Assembly (NCBI RefSeq): GCF_900188295.1 | Contig: NZ_FZNM01000005.1 | Coordinates: 165,072-229,071 of the forward strand | DNA: 64,000 nucleotides | Direction of reading: 5' to 3' | Source: Paracoccus sediminis | GTDB lineage: Bacteria; Pseudomonadota; Alphaproteobacteria; Rhodobacterales; Rhodobacteraceae | In this document: piece after piece, positions 27,697-35,986 of the stretch | Layout of the letters: each line of letters begins with the position of its first letter | Numbering within the stretch: position 1 is the stretch's first letter | Program-made: the position numbers and the translations under genes | The notes under the pieces: generated by a model | The model's input: only the letters and a program-made list of their open reading frames with translations | What the model was told of the DNA's origin: nothing | The model's database searches: none

Positions 27697-28902
27697 TCAG
27701 ACGGGTTGGGGGGCGATGCGTGATTGGCGGATGGACAGGTGCATCCACAGGGTGCAGGCCGCGACCAGCAGGAACAGGACGGTGAAACAGCTTGACCAGC
27801 TTCCGGTCTGATCCTTGAGCCAGCCGAACAGCAGCGGCAGCACGAACCCGCCCAGACCGCCGATCATGCCGACCAGCCCGCCCACCGCGCCCACGTTTCC
27901 GGGGTAATAGGTGGGGATGTGCTTGTAGACGGCGGCCTTGCCCAGGCTCATGAAAAAGCCCAGCACAAAGATCACCGCCAGGAAGGCCCAGACCGACAGG
28001 CCGGGGATCAGGGCCAGGATGCCGGTCGCGGCCAGCGACACCAGAAAGGTCGCATACATCACGCTGCGCGCGCCGACCCGGTCCGACAGCACCCCGCCAT
28101 AGGCCCGGAAGATCGAGGCCGGGATCGAATAGGCCGCCCCGATCATGCCGGCGGTCTTCACGTCAAAGCCGTAAACGCCAATCAGGTAATGGGGCAGCCA
28201 CAGCGCCAGGGCGACGAAGGCCCCGAAGCTGAAAAAGTAATAAGCCGAGAAACGCCACACCTGGACGTTGCGCAAGGGCGCGAATTCGGCCCGAAGGCTG
28301 CGCAGCGGCGCACGGGTGCCACGGCGGGCGGCCGTGACCGGATCGTCGGTGCTGAGGATCCAGAACAGCATGGCGGTCAGCGCCAGCGCGCCCGCCCAGA
28401 TCTGCGCGGTGGCCTGCCAGCCCCAGGCGATCATCACGAAGGGGGCCGCGAACTTGGTCAGCGCCGCGCCCACGTTGCCGACGCCGAAGATGCCAAGCGC
28501 GGTCCCCTGCCGCGCGCCGTCGAAGAAGCGCGACACATAGGCCACGCCGACGGCGAAGGAACCGCCCGCGATGCCCACGCCCAGCGCGGCCAGCAGCATC
28601 TGCGGATAGGTGGTGGCCCAGGACAGAAGAAACGTCGCGGCGGCGGCGGCCAGCATGGTCAGGGTATAGACGGCGCGGCCGCCGATGCGGTCGCTGGCCA
28701 CGCCCAGCACGATGCGCACCAGCGATCCGGTCAGGACCGGCATTCCGACCAGCAGGCCGAACTGGGTTTCGGTCAGGGACAGCTGGTCTTTGATCTGGAT
28801 GCCGATGATGGAAAAGATCGTCCAGACCGCGAAGCAGACGGTGAATGCGGCGGTCGATAGCGACAAGGCGCGCCCGGATCGGGACAGGGTGATGGCGGAC
28901 AT
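27697..28902 (-). CDS. nasA: Nitrate/nitrite transporter, MFS family (NarK/NasA)
   Basis: A 401-residue major-facilitator protein with 12 hydrophobic segments. It has the NarK-type features FGLLVGMPVLTGSLVRIVLG near the N-terminus and a glycine-rich nitrate signature in each half (GIAGGSFAVGVAYVSRFF; GNVGAVGGLVGMIGGLGGFV). It imports nitrate for the assimilatory reductases encoded downstream. Start ATG at 28902 is chosen from family alignment; the open frame upstream is not coding. It heads the operon, and the 308-base region upstream is the expected site of control. Confidence 0.92.
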   Translation of the reverse strand: MSAITLSRSGRALSLSTAAFTVCFAVWTIFSIIGIQIKDQLSLTETQFGLLVGMPVLTGSLVRIVLGVASDRIGGRAVYTLTMLAAAAATFLLSWATTYPQMLLAALGVGIAGGSFAVGVAYVSRFFDGARQGTALGIFGVGNVGAALTKFAAPFVMIAWGWQATAQIWAGALALTAMLFWILSTDDPVTAARRGTRAPLRSLRAEFAPLRNVQVWRFSAYYFFSFGAFVALALWLPHYLIGVYGFDVKTAGMIGAAYSIPASIFRAYGGVLSDRVGARSVMYATFLVSLAATGILALIPGLSVWAFLAVIFVLGFFMSLGKAAVYKHIPTYYPGNVGAVGGLVGMIGGLGGFVLPLLFGWLKDQTGSWSSCFTVLFLLVAACTLWMHLSIRQSRIAPQPV

Positions 28903-29210
28903 GGATGCTCCGATGGCGAAACGGGGAACAGGGGCTGTCGGAACGCGCGATTGCCGGCGGCGGAAAGACCGGCACCACAAGTGCGCGCGTTCGGAAGATG
29001 CCGCATCGTTGCGAGCGGGCCAGTGACGCGCCATTGCGTCGGGCCATGGGCCGACGATGGCCGAATCGCGATGCCCTGCCAAGCGCCCCGATCCCCGTCC
29101 GGGCAGATCGGGCCGAATTCATGCTGCACGCGCAAAAAGATTGCGCGCAGTGCCCGGCGTTTGGTCAGTCTGATGATGCGGCGGCCCCGTGACGGCGCTG
29201 CCGCCGGGGA
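28903..29210 (-). other. Untranslated region upstream of nasA with a strong hairpin
   Basis: No gene is seen here. On the minus strand a hairpin at 29031-29060 pairs CCAT-CGTCGG with CCGACG-(CA)-ATGG around a short loop containing CCATGG, 130-160 bases upstream of the nasA start. In Paracoccus and some other proteobacteria the nas leader is controlled by the antiterminator NasT through paired hairpins. This hairpin is a candidate, but only one was found and no terminator was identified. No nasT or nasS gene is present in the window. Confidence 0.3.
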
Positions 29211-30191
29211 TCAGCGGTCCATCCAGTCCTGATCGAACCAGTCCGACACATCGCCCGGCCATGCCAGGGGCGCGCCGTCCGCGTCCTTCAGCACCCTGCT
29301 GTCGAACAGGAACCGCGCCATGGCGGAAAAACGATCCGGGTCGATGCGGCCCACCGGCGTATCGCCGTCGCGCAGGTATCCGCCCTGGGCCAGGGCGCGC
29401 ATCGATCCTTGGACCAGATCGGGGTTCGGGAAATCGCCGGCTGCGATCAGCAGGTCGGCTGCTTCATCGGGGTGGTCGGCCGCCCAGGCATAGCCTTCCT
29501 GCGTCGCCCGCATGAAGGCGGCCACGAGGTCGGGATTGTCCGCCAGCGTCGCCGCGCGCGTCGCGATGTAACCGTTCTGCTGATCGGGAATGCCGAAATC
29601 GGCATAGGTGAACGACGATTGGCGCCGCCCCATCAAGGCGCTGTTCACGCCTTCCCAGGTCGCCACCTCCAGCGTGAAATCGACCGCGCCCGCCGCCAGG
29701 GCCTCGTAGGCGCCGGTGCCCAGCGTAACCGTGTCCCAGACCGGATCGCCGCCGTCGTTGCGGATCATGGCGCCGATCAGCGCATCCTCCCACGCGGTGC
29801 CGAAGCCGGCATAGGTCTTGCCCGAAAGGTCGGCGGGCCGGGCGATCGCCGTGTTGCCGCTGTCGAAGACCAGCCGTCCCGTTTCATGCTGCGTCGTCGC
29901 CCACAGCGCGACCAGATCCGCGCCGCCTGCCCTGGCGCTGAGAAAGCCCAGCGAGGTGAGATAGCCGAAATCCGCCGCCCCCGCCGCCAGCAGGGCCGCC
30001 GAATTGGTGTCCGAATAGGGCAGCAGATCGACCTCCAGCCCGGCTGCGGCGTAAAGTCCCCTGTCGCGGGCCACGACCAGACCGATGTGATTGGTGTTCA
30101 GCGTCCAGTCGAGCGCGATGGACACCGGCGTATCGGCCGCGGCCGTAACCGGCAGGGCAAGGGCGGCGGCGATCAGGATGGGGCGGATCAT
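29211..30191 (-). CDS. thiY: Pyrimidine-precursor (HMP) ABC transporter substrate-binding protein ThiY
   Basis: A 326-residue NMT1/THI5-like periplasmic protein. The signal peptide covers residues 1-19 (cleavage after TAAA), and the mature part begins with VSIALDWTLNTNHIGLVVAR, typical of ThiY-type proteins that bind hydroxymethyl- or formylaminopyrimidine. Start ATG at 30191 overlaps the thiZ stop (ATGA). It is the last gene of the ykoF-thiX-thiZ-thiY unit under a TPP riboswitch, so its cargo is very probably a thiamine pyrimidine moiety. Confidence 0.88.
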   Translation of the reverse strand: MIRPILIAAALALPVTAAADTPVSIALDWTLNTNHIGLVVARDRGLYAAAGLEVDLLPYSDTNSAALLAAGAADFGYLTSLGFLSARAGGADLVALWATTQHETGRLVFDSGNTAIARPADLSGKTYAGFGTAWEDALIGAMIRNDGGDPVWDTVTLGTGAYEALAAGAVDFTLEVATWEGVNSALMGRRQSSFTYADFGIPDQQNGYIATRAATLADNPDLVAAFMRATQEGYAWAADHPDEAADLLIAAGDFPNPDLVQGSMRALAQGGYLRDGDTPVGRIDPDRFSAMARFLFDSRVLKDADGAPLAWPGDVSDWFDQDWMDR

Positions 30192-30940
30192 CGGGGCAGC
30201 TCCTTCAGCAGCAGGGATTTCAGGGATTGGCGCAGCGGGGCCATCGCGGCCTCGGTGCGCCGGTCGCGGGGGATGGGAACGGGGATGTCGGCCACGATGC
30301 GGCCGGGACCGGCGGCCATCACCAGGATGCGGTCGGCCAGGCCCGTCGCCTCGTGCAGGTCGTGCGTGACCAGCAGGACCCCGCGCGGACGGTCGCGCAG
30401 CCGCGCCAGCAGCCAGTCCTGCATGGCCAGCCGCGTCACCGCATCCAGGGCAGAGAACGGCTCGTCCAGCAGCGCGAAGCGGCTGTCCTGGACGATGGTG
30501 CGCAGAAAGGCCGCGCGCTGCCGCATCCCGCCCGACACCTGGGCGGGAAACAGCGTCTCGCATCCGGCCAGGCCGAACGGCGCGAACAGGGCCGCCGCCC
30601 GTGCCATGGCCTTGCCGCGCGGCAGGCCCGCGACCGTCAGGCCCAGGGCGGCATTCTGGGCAATCGTCAGCCAGGGGAACAATGCGTCGCCTTGCGGCTG
30701 ATAGGAAAGCGCAGGGTGCGGGGCCGCAGCGGGCGCGCCGTCCAGCAACAGCCGCCCGCGCGCCCGCAACCCGCCCTGCCCGTTCCCCAGGATGCCCGCC
30801 AGCCACCGCAGAACCGAAGTCTTGCCGCAGCCCGACGGCCCGATCAGCGCGGTGATCCCCCGGTCGGGCAGGGCGAAGGACAGGTCGCGGACCAGATTCC
30901 GTCCCCTTGCGGCGATGGTCAGGCCCCGCACCTCAAGCAT
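30188..30940 (-). CDS. thiZ: ABC transporter ATPase ThiZ
   Basis: A 250-residue ABC ATPase related to nitrate/sulfonate/HMP importer ATPases. Walker A is GPSGCGKTS (residues 35-43), the signature is SGGMRQRAAFLRTI, Walker B is FALLDEPFSALDA and the switch histidine lies in VTHDLHEA. It overlaps thiX by 8 bases and thiY by 4 bases, so the three are coupled. It energises uptake of the thiamine pyrimidine precursor through ThiX. Confidence 0.88.
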   Translation of the reverse strand: MLEVRGLTIAARGRNLVRDLSFALPDRGITALIGPSGCGKTSVLRWLAGILGNGQGGLRARGRLLLDGAPAAAPHPALSYQPQGDALFPWLTIAQNAALGLTVAGLPRGKAMARAAALFAPFGLAGCETLFPAQVSGGMRQRAAFLRTIVQDSRFALLDEPFSALDAVTRLAMQDWLLARLRDRPRGVLLVTHDLHEATGLADRILVMAAGPGRIVADIPVPIPRDRRTEAAMAPLRQSLKSLLLKELPR

Positions 30941-31688
30941 CGGGACGTTCCTGCGGGCCGCGCGCCGTCAGCCGGTCGGCCAATTGCAGGATGGCCAGCA
31001 ACGCCAGCGTCAGGGCGGCGGAGACCACCACGGCGGCCAGCACCAGATCGGCGCGGAAATTGTTCTTCGCGGCCAGGATATAGATGCCAAGCCCCCGACG
31101 CGCCCCGGCATATTCGGCAAAGATCGTCGCCACGATGGCATAGGTGGCCGAAATCCGCAGCCCCGCCAGAAACGGCGCCCGCGCCGATGGCAGGGTGGCG
31201 CGGCGAAAGACCGTCCAGCGTCTGGCGCCCATGGACACCAGCAGGTCGCGAAAGTCGGCCGGGGTCTGGCGATAGCCCGACAGCAGGCTGAGAAGCATGG
31301 GCAGGAAGGTCACAAGCACCACCAGCAGCACCTTGGGCAGCAGGCCGAAGCCGAACCACAGGATCATCAGCGGCGCCAGCGCCACCAGCGGCACCGTCTG
31401 GCTGGCCACGAACAGCGGCATCAGCGCGCGTTCCGCCCAGGGCAGCCCATGCAACGCAACCGAGGCGATGAAGGCAAAGACCACCGACAGCGTGAATCCA
31501 AGCGCCGCCACGGACAAGGTGGCAAGCGCATGGCCGCCGATGGTCGCCCGTTCCGCCAGCAGGGCGCGCGCCACCCCGGACGGCGGTGGCAGGATCATGG
31601 GGGATGCCCCGGACAGGCGGCAGTATCCCTCCCACCCGGCCAGAAGCAGGGCGAACAGGATCAGCGACGGCGGAATGCGCGGCAGCAT
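30933..31688 (-). CDS. thiX: ABC transporter permease ThiX
   Basis: A 251-residue inner-membrane permease of the SsuC/TauC/ThiX group with six hydrophobic segments. Its cytoplasmic loop reads TPADFRDLLVSMGARRWTVF, the divergent EAA motif of this group. Spacing to ykoF is 21 bases upstream and it overlaps thiZ downstream. The assignment to thiamine-pyrimidine uptake rests on the operon and its riboswitch. Confidence 0.88.
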   Translation of the reverse strand: MLPRIPPSLILFALLLAGWEGYCRLSGASPMILPPPSGVARALLAERATIGGHALATLSVAALGFTLSVVFAFIASVALHGLPWAERALMPLFVASQTVPLVALAPLMILWFGFGLLPKVLLVVLVTFLPMLLSLLSGYRQTPADFRDLLVSMGARRWTVFRRATLPSARAPFLAGLRISATYAIVATIFAEYAGARRGLGIYILAAKNNFRADLVLAAVVVSAALTLALLAILQLADRLTARGPQERPDA

Positions 31689-31709
31689 CGGCGGTCCCCG
31701 GCCGCGGGA

Positions 31710-32321
31710 TCAGCGCAGGCCGGGGCTGTTGGCCGAGGCCGTTAGGTCGAGCGTCACATGCCCCTGCGCCGGACCGAAGCGCAGAAAGGCCTGGTGCAGC
31801 GTTTCGAACACCGGCCCCGCATCCCCGCGCAGACGGGTGCAGAAATTCTTGGACCGCTGGAACGTCCCCGATGTTTTCAGAAACGCGATGCAGCCATAAA
31901 TTTCGTCCATGTGCCGCCCCTCGCCCATCGCATAAAGCGAGAACTGCACGTCGATCCCGACACCCAGGACGGTCGCGTCCTGCACGGCGCCGTGGGCCAG
32001 GGCCTGGCGTTCGGACAAGGCCTGGGTCTGTGCTTGCGCCAGCGTCTCGCAGCGGCAGGCGGGATCGTCCGGTTCGCCCGGACAGCCGCGCGAGATCGTG
32101 GCGTGCAGCGTCACATGCGCCGGGCCGCGCGCGGCCCCCGCGAACAGATCGCGGATCGCGTCGAACAGCGCGTCCGGCGGGCCGACCATCAGGGTGGACA
32201 TGTCGTCGGTTTCGACCCGCAGCCGGTCGCGATGGGGGGCCAGGGCCTCAAGCCCCGCCGTGATGACCCCGACGAAATCCGAGGTCATGGGATAGAGCGA
32301 CACCTGCGCGCCAATGAACAT
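31710..32321 (-). CDS. ykoF: YkoF-family thiamine/HMP-binding protein
   Basis: A 203-residue protein starting MFIGAQVSLYPMTSDFVGVI, matching the YkoF family, a tandem ferredoxin-like fold that binds thiamine or its pyrimidine part in Bacillus. The second half (GIDVQFSLYAMGEGRHMDEI) repeats the first, as expected for the tandem domain. No signal peptide is present, so it is likely cytoplasmic. It is the first gene behind the TPP riboswitch and is followed by thiXZY; a role in handling the imported pyrimidine is inferred. Confidence 0.85.
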   Translation of the reverse strand: MFIGAQVSLYPMTSDFVGVITAGLEALAPHRDRLRVETDDMSTLMVGPPDALFDAIRDLFAGAARGPAHVTLHATISRGCPGEPDDPACRCETLAQAQTQALSERQALAHGAVQDATVLGVGIDVQFSLYAMGEGRHMDEIYGCIAFLKTSGTFQRSKNFCTRLRGDAGPVFETLHQAFLRFGPAQGHVTLDLTASANSPGLR

Positions 32322-32327
32322 CTGTTT

Positions 32328-32414
32328 TCCCTCGCTCCGCCGGCATTACCCGGATCAGCTGTGAAGGGTTCGCGCATCGTCGCGCATCTCAGCCCCGGAT
32401 CGGAGCACCCCTGG
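32328..32414 (-). ncRNA. TPP (THI-element) riboswitch
   Basis: Read on the minus strand, the conserved blocks appear in order: GGGGTGC-like start, GGGCTGAGAT, a variable stem, ACCCTT, CTGATCCGGGTAATGCCGGC and the closing GGAGCGAGGGA. The GAGGGA at 32328-32333 is also a good ribosome binding site, 6 bases before the ykoF ATG at 32321. Binding of thiamine pyrophosphate would therefore be expected to mask translation initiation directly, as well as lowering uptake of thiamine precursors. Confidence 0.93.
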
Positions 32415-32498
32415 TTTCCGGCAGGACCATGCGACGCCGGGCGGGGCCTGTCAAGCGGCAAGGCCCGTCCGGCGGGGTCCGCGCCGGGCCGTCCCCTG

Positions 32499-33602
32499 TC
32501 ACGGAGTCAGCAGGTATTTCTCCCCGGTCGATTTTCGGACATAGGCCGCGACGATGGCCGGATCCAACGCCTGTTCCAGCGTGATCCGCGCGGTGTAATG
32601 GCTGGCAAAGGTCGTCGTCATCTCGTCCACGATCCGTTGGCGCATCCGTTCCACCGTGGCCGGATCCAGCCCTCGCAGCGCGTGGAACAACAGCCAGCCG
32701 CCGATGGCCCAGCGAAAGCCGAAGCCGCGGCGCAGGACCGTGGGTCCGGTGTCCAGGGCGCCATAGACATAGCCCTGCTTCATCACCGCTGAGCCATATC
32801 GGTCATAGGTGGCCATGTCGCGCGCCGCGACCGTTTCCATGGCGTTCAGGACGATGCTGGTCGTTTCGCCCCCGCCGATGGCGTCGAAACACAGCGTGGC
32901 GCCGGTCGCGGCGATGGCCCCGGTCAGGTCGTCGCGGAAACTGCCCGCGCTGCTGTCCACCACATGAACCGCACCCAGATCGCGCAGCAGGGCCGCCTGC
33001 GCAGGGCTGCGGACGATGTTGACCAGGCCGATCCCGTCAGCCCCGCAGATCCGCGCCAGCATCTGCCCCAGGTTCGAGGCCGCGGGCGCGTGCACGATCG
33101 CCGTGTGCCCTTCGGCCCGCATGGTTTCGACAAAGCCAAGCGCGGTCAGCGGATTGACGAACAGCGCGGCGCCCTGTTCGGCCAGGGCGCCGTCTGGCAG
33201 CACCAGACAGTCGCTGGCGGCGATCAGGCGCAGGCGGGCATACATGGCCCCGCCCAGCATCGCCACCCGCCTGCCGATCAGGTGCCGCTGATCCGGCCCC
33301 GCCGCGACGACCGTGCCCGCCCCTTCGTTTCCGGCGGTCAGGGCCTGGCCGATCCGGGCGCGCAGGGAGGGCATGGCGGCGTCGGGGATGCGGGCGGTCA
33401 GGGCCTGACCGTCCCGCGCCAGGGTCGCCATGTCGGCCGGTCCGAACATCAGCCCCAGATCCGAAGGGTTGATCGGCGCGGCCTCGACCCGGACCAGAAC
33501 CTGTCCGGGACCGGGTTCGGGCAGACGCACCGGCTCCAGGGCCATTCGCAGCGTGCCGTCGGCCGACACGGTCGATCTCAGTTCCAGGCTGTCGCGGTCC
33601 AT
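32499..33602 (-). CDS. Zinc-independent alcohol dehydrogenase-like (MDR) oxidoreductase
   Basis: A 367-residue medium-chain dehydrogenase/reductase. The GroES-like N-terminal half contains PEPGPGQVLVRVEAAPINPSD, GNEGAGTVVAAG, and the nucleotide-binding half VNPLTALGFVE and VHAPAASNLGQMLARI, where the usual GxGxxG is replaced by AAASNLGQ. Zinc-binding cysteines are absent, as in quinone-oxidoreductase-type members. Start ATG at 33602 follows the GroES-like start. The substrate is unknown. It lies upstream of the thiamine-precursor operon on the same strand but is separated by the riboswitch, so co-regulation is not implied. Confidence 0.82.
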   Translation of the reverse strand: MDRDSLELRSTVSADGTLRMALEPVRLPEPGPGQVLVRVEAAPINPSDLGLMFGPADMATLARDGQALTARIPDAAMPSLRARIGQALTAGNEGAGTVVAAGPDQRHLIGRRVAMLGGAMYARLRLIAASDCLVLPDGALAEQGAALFVNPLTALGFVETMRAEGHTAIVHAPAASNLGQMLARICGADGIGLVNIVRSPAQAALLRDLGAVHVVDSSAGSFRDDLTGAIAATGATLCFDAIGGGETTSIVLNAMETVAARDMATYDRYGSAVMKQGYVYGALDTGPTVLRRGFGFRWAIGGWLLFHALRGLDPATVERMRQRIVDEMTTTFASHYTARITLEQALDPAIVAAYVRKSTGEKYLLTP

Positions 33603-33788
33603 AGTCCTCTCCGCTGGTGTTTGGACCATCTTTCCGCAGACGCGGGCCGGGTTCAATCGCCTTGCGGGGGAAATCGGCAGCGGAACGACACCGGCCCGAT
33701 TGCCCCCCGGCGCGAATTGACCCCGGCGCCGACATGCGACAGGGATGCCCGGTCCCGCCGCGACTCACGCACGGGCAGGAGAATGTCG

Positions 33789-34826
33789 ATGGCTGGCCTG
33801 ATAAGGATGTTCGCCAAGGCGGCGCGCCCCGGACGAAAGCGTTTGCGCGTCCCGTCGGCCCCGGCGCTGCCGGCCTTGCTGGGGCTGCCCGCCGGGGCTG
33901 CCGCCCTCAAGCGCCTGGCCGCGGGCGTGACCGCGCGCAAGACCGGCAAGGCGCGGCCCCCGCGACCGGCGCCGGGCAGTTTCATCACCGACACGTTCGT
34001 CTGCCCCCAAGGCGAGATCGACTTTCGCTTCTACACGCCCAAGGGATCGGCCGGACGGCGGATGCCCCTGGTGGTCATGCTGCACGGCTGCACGCAGACG
34101 GCGGCGGATTTCGCGGCGGGCACGGCCATGAACCGGCTGGCCGACGCGATGGGCGTCCTGGTGCTGTATCCCCAGCAGTCGCCCAAGGCCAATATCGGCC
34201 GCTGCTGGAACTGGCACGATCCCCGGAACCAGGTGCGCGGCAAGGGAGAGCCGGCCCTGATCGCGGCCCTGGCCCGCCACGCGATCGTGCTGGGGCGGGC
34301 CAATCCGTCGCGGGTCTATATCGCCGGAATTTCGGCCGGGGGGACCGCCGCCGCCATCATCGGCGCCGCCTATCCCGACCTTTTCGCGGCGGTCGGCGTT
34401 CATTCCGGGGTGCCCCTGGGCAATATCCGGTCGCTGCGATCGGCCGTGGCCGCCATGCGGGGCAAGCCGCGCGCCGGGATCGGCGGCAAGCTGCCGCCGC
34501 AGTTGCCAACCATCGTCTTTCACGGCGACCAGGACCGCATCGTCCATCCCAGCAACGCGGGCGGCTTTCTGGGCAACCTGGAACGATCGCGCCCCGGACC
34601 GCTTGTCTGCCGCATGGCCACCGGCCGCACGGACCGGGGACGCGACTTCACGCGCCGGACCTATCAGAACCAGTCGGGGCGGACCCTGCTCGAGGAATGG
34701 ACCGTGCATGGATGCGGCCACGGCTGGTCGGGCGGCCGCGCCTCGGGGTCGCATACCGACCCCGCCGGGCCGGATGCCTCGCGCGAGATGCTGCGGTTCT
34801 TCCTGGCCCGGCGCCGGGGCGGCTGA
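33789..34826 (+). CDS. PHB depolymerase family esterase, second copy
   Basis: A 345-residue alpha/beta hydrolase similar to the gene at 5974-7020. It has VVMLHGCTQTAADF, the nucleophile elbow GISAGG (Ser about 182), HGDQDRIVHPS and a histidine in GCGHGWSGG, and ends DPAGPDASREMLRFF. The N-terminal 60 residues are basic and hydrophobic (LPALLGLPAGAAALKRLAAG) and may be a linker or weak membrane anchor. Start ATG 33789 has GCAGGAG at good spacing; an ATG at 33783 would be too close to it. Divergent from the MDR oxidoreductase; the substrate is unknown. Confidence 0.82.
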   Translation: MAGLIRMFAKAARPGRKRLRVPSAPALPALLGLPAGAAALKRLAAGVTARKTGKARPPRPAPGSFITDTFVCPQGEIDFRFYTPKGSAGRRMPLVVMLHGCTQTAADFAAGTAMNRLADAMGVLVLYPQQSPKANIGRCWNWHDPRNQVRGKGEPALIAALARHAIVLGRANPSRVYIAGISAGGTAAAIIGAAYPDLFAAVGVHSGVPLGNIRSLRSAVAAMRGKPRAGIGGKLPPQLPTIVFHGDQDRIVHPSNAGGFLGNLERSRPGPLVCRMATGRTDRGRDFTRRTYQNQSGRTLLEEWTVHGCGHGWSGGRASGSHTDPAGPDASREMLRFFLARRRGG

Positions 34827-35259
34827 GGCGCGGGCCGATGCGTCGCAGGCCTGCCCTCTGCCCCACGATACAGTCGAAGATCGGCTTGTGGCCGCAGCGA
34901 CCCCCCGAACCGCATCGCCGTCCGGCATCACCGGCACCATGACCCGGATCGTTCAACCGGCCGAAAAGGCAGGCCGCGATTGCGGCGCCCCGCGGATGAA
35001 CGATGACGACGAAAACAAGCCGGTCGTCTGCAATGGGAACGCGGAAGGCGGCTTTGCCATCGCCGCGGCCCGCAATCCTGCCGGGGCGGACAATCCCATA
35101 TCTGTCCCGTGAACCCCGGCAGCGAGGATTTCCACCACGTTCTGGAACACAGGCCGGATGCCTCGCTGCGCCTGGGCAAGGGCGTCGATCCCGCTATCCT
35201 GCGCAGCACGGATCACGATTCCGCCGATGGCGGCCCGACCGCCGGCGCGTCGCCCTCCC
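34827..35259 (+). other. No recognised gene between the esterase and the rep remnant
   Basis: About 430 bases without a supported gene. A 38-codon frame (34996-35112) was seen, but there is no similarity or good ribosome site to support it. The minus strand here is where the rest of the replication initiator gene should be, but no similarity to it was recognised in any of the three frames. Confidence 0.4.
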
Positions 35260-35540
35260 CTACCCCGCCTCGACCCGGACCCGCGCAACGCGCCCGTCCC
35301 CGCGCCCTGCCGTTTGACGGTGGCCCATCCCAGGGATCGCAGCCGCGCCATGTCGCGCTTGACGGTGCGCTCGTCCACGCACCACAGCCGTGCGATGTCC
35401 CGCTGGCCGATAGCAAGATCATCGTTCCGCCCGTTGTACCGCGTGGTAATCAACGCCGTCAGCCGCTGCGCCAGCCGCTGATCCACCGGGCCGCCCGCCA
35501 GGGCGTGGGGGATGATGGCCGACAGGATATCGTATTTCCT
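35260..35540 (-). pseudogene. Remnant of a DnaA-like plasmid replication initiator
   Basis: Reading leftwards from 35540, the frame encodes KYDILSAIIPHALAGG, then RLTALITTRYNGRNDDLAIG, RDIARLWCVDERTVKRDMARL and LGWATVKRQ. This is the N-terminal winged-helix region of the DnaA-like replicases found on Rhodobacterales plasmids. Where the start ATG is expected there is AGG, and no start codon lies between it and an in-frame TGA upstream. After KRQG the matching frame shifts (GDGRVARVRVEAG) and stops at TAG 35260-35262, long before the expected end. A GTG internal start at 35486 leaves an open frame but lacks the conserved N-terminus. Confidence 0.75.
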
Positions 35541-35986
35541 TGCCGCGCCCTGTCGGTCGACGGCACGGATCCGTTCCGTCCCCGTTCAACTGCCCGATGC
35601 CTGGCGCTGCCCTTTCGGGGATCATTTCAAGACGCTTTTGGCCATTGAAACCGCCTTTGCGTCCGAGCCAGCGATCCTGTCAAGCGATTCCCGGCGGTGG
35701 ACAGCGACTGTTCAGGAAATTGAATACGGCAGAAGGGGCATGGCAGGCCGCACGGGACGCCCCTATTCCACATCAGATGTCCCTAAATTTCAGGTATATA
35801 CAGCGAACATGCCACCTTGTTTCAAGGGCGGCGCGATCTGGGCGGCACGTCACTTCGCGGTGCCGATTCGTCCGGTTCGATCCGCCACGCCTCCCGTTCG
35901 GGCGCCGTGAATTTGGTTTTTGCCAAGACCGCAAATCCGGCGTAAAAGCCGAACAAGCTGCCAACAGCGTCCCTTTCGACAGGCCC
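35541..35986 (+). other. Intergenic region between the rep remnant and parA
   Basis: No gene is supported here. The part at about 35780-35815 is richer in A and T than its surroundings and contains TTTCAGGTATATACAG, a plausible promoter region for parA, whose start lies 170 bases further on. In related plasmids this interval between the divergent rep and par genes holds the origin and partition sites. No clear set of direct repeats (iterons) was recognised by eye. Confidence 0.35.

Noticed and set aside
25809..27785. A 658-codon plus-strand open frame over nirB
   Set aside because: It is antisense to a gene with all its cofactor motifs, and is His/Gln/Arg rich with no motif.
34996..35112. 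A 38-codon plus-strand frame near the rep remnant
   Set aside because: It has no clear ribosome site and no recognisable similarity; too short to support.
34953..35486. The open frame from GTG 35486 as a functional 177-residue replication protein
   Set aside because: It lacks the conserved KYDIL N-terminus and, after the winged helix, changes to unrelated low-complexity sequence, so it is treated as a remnant.
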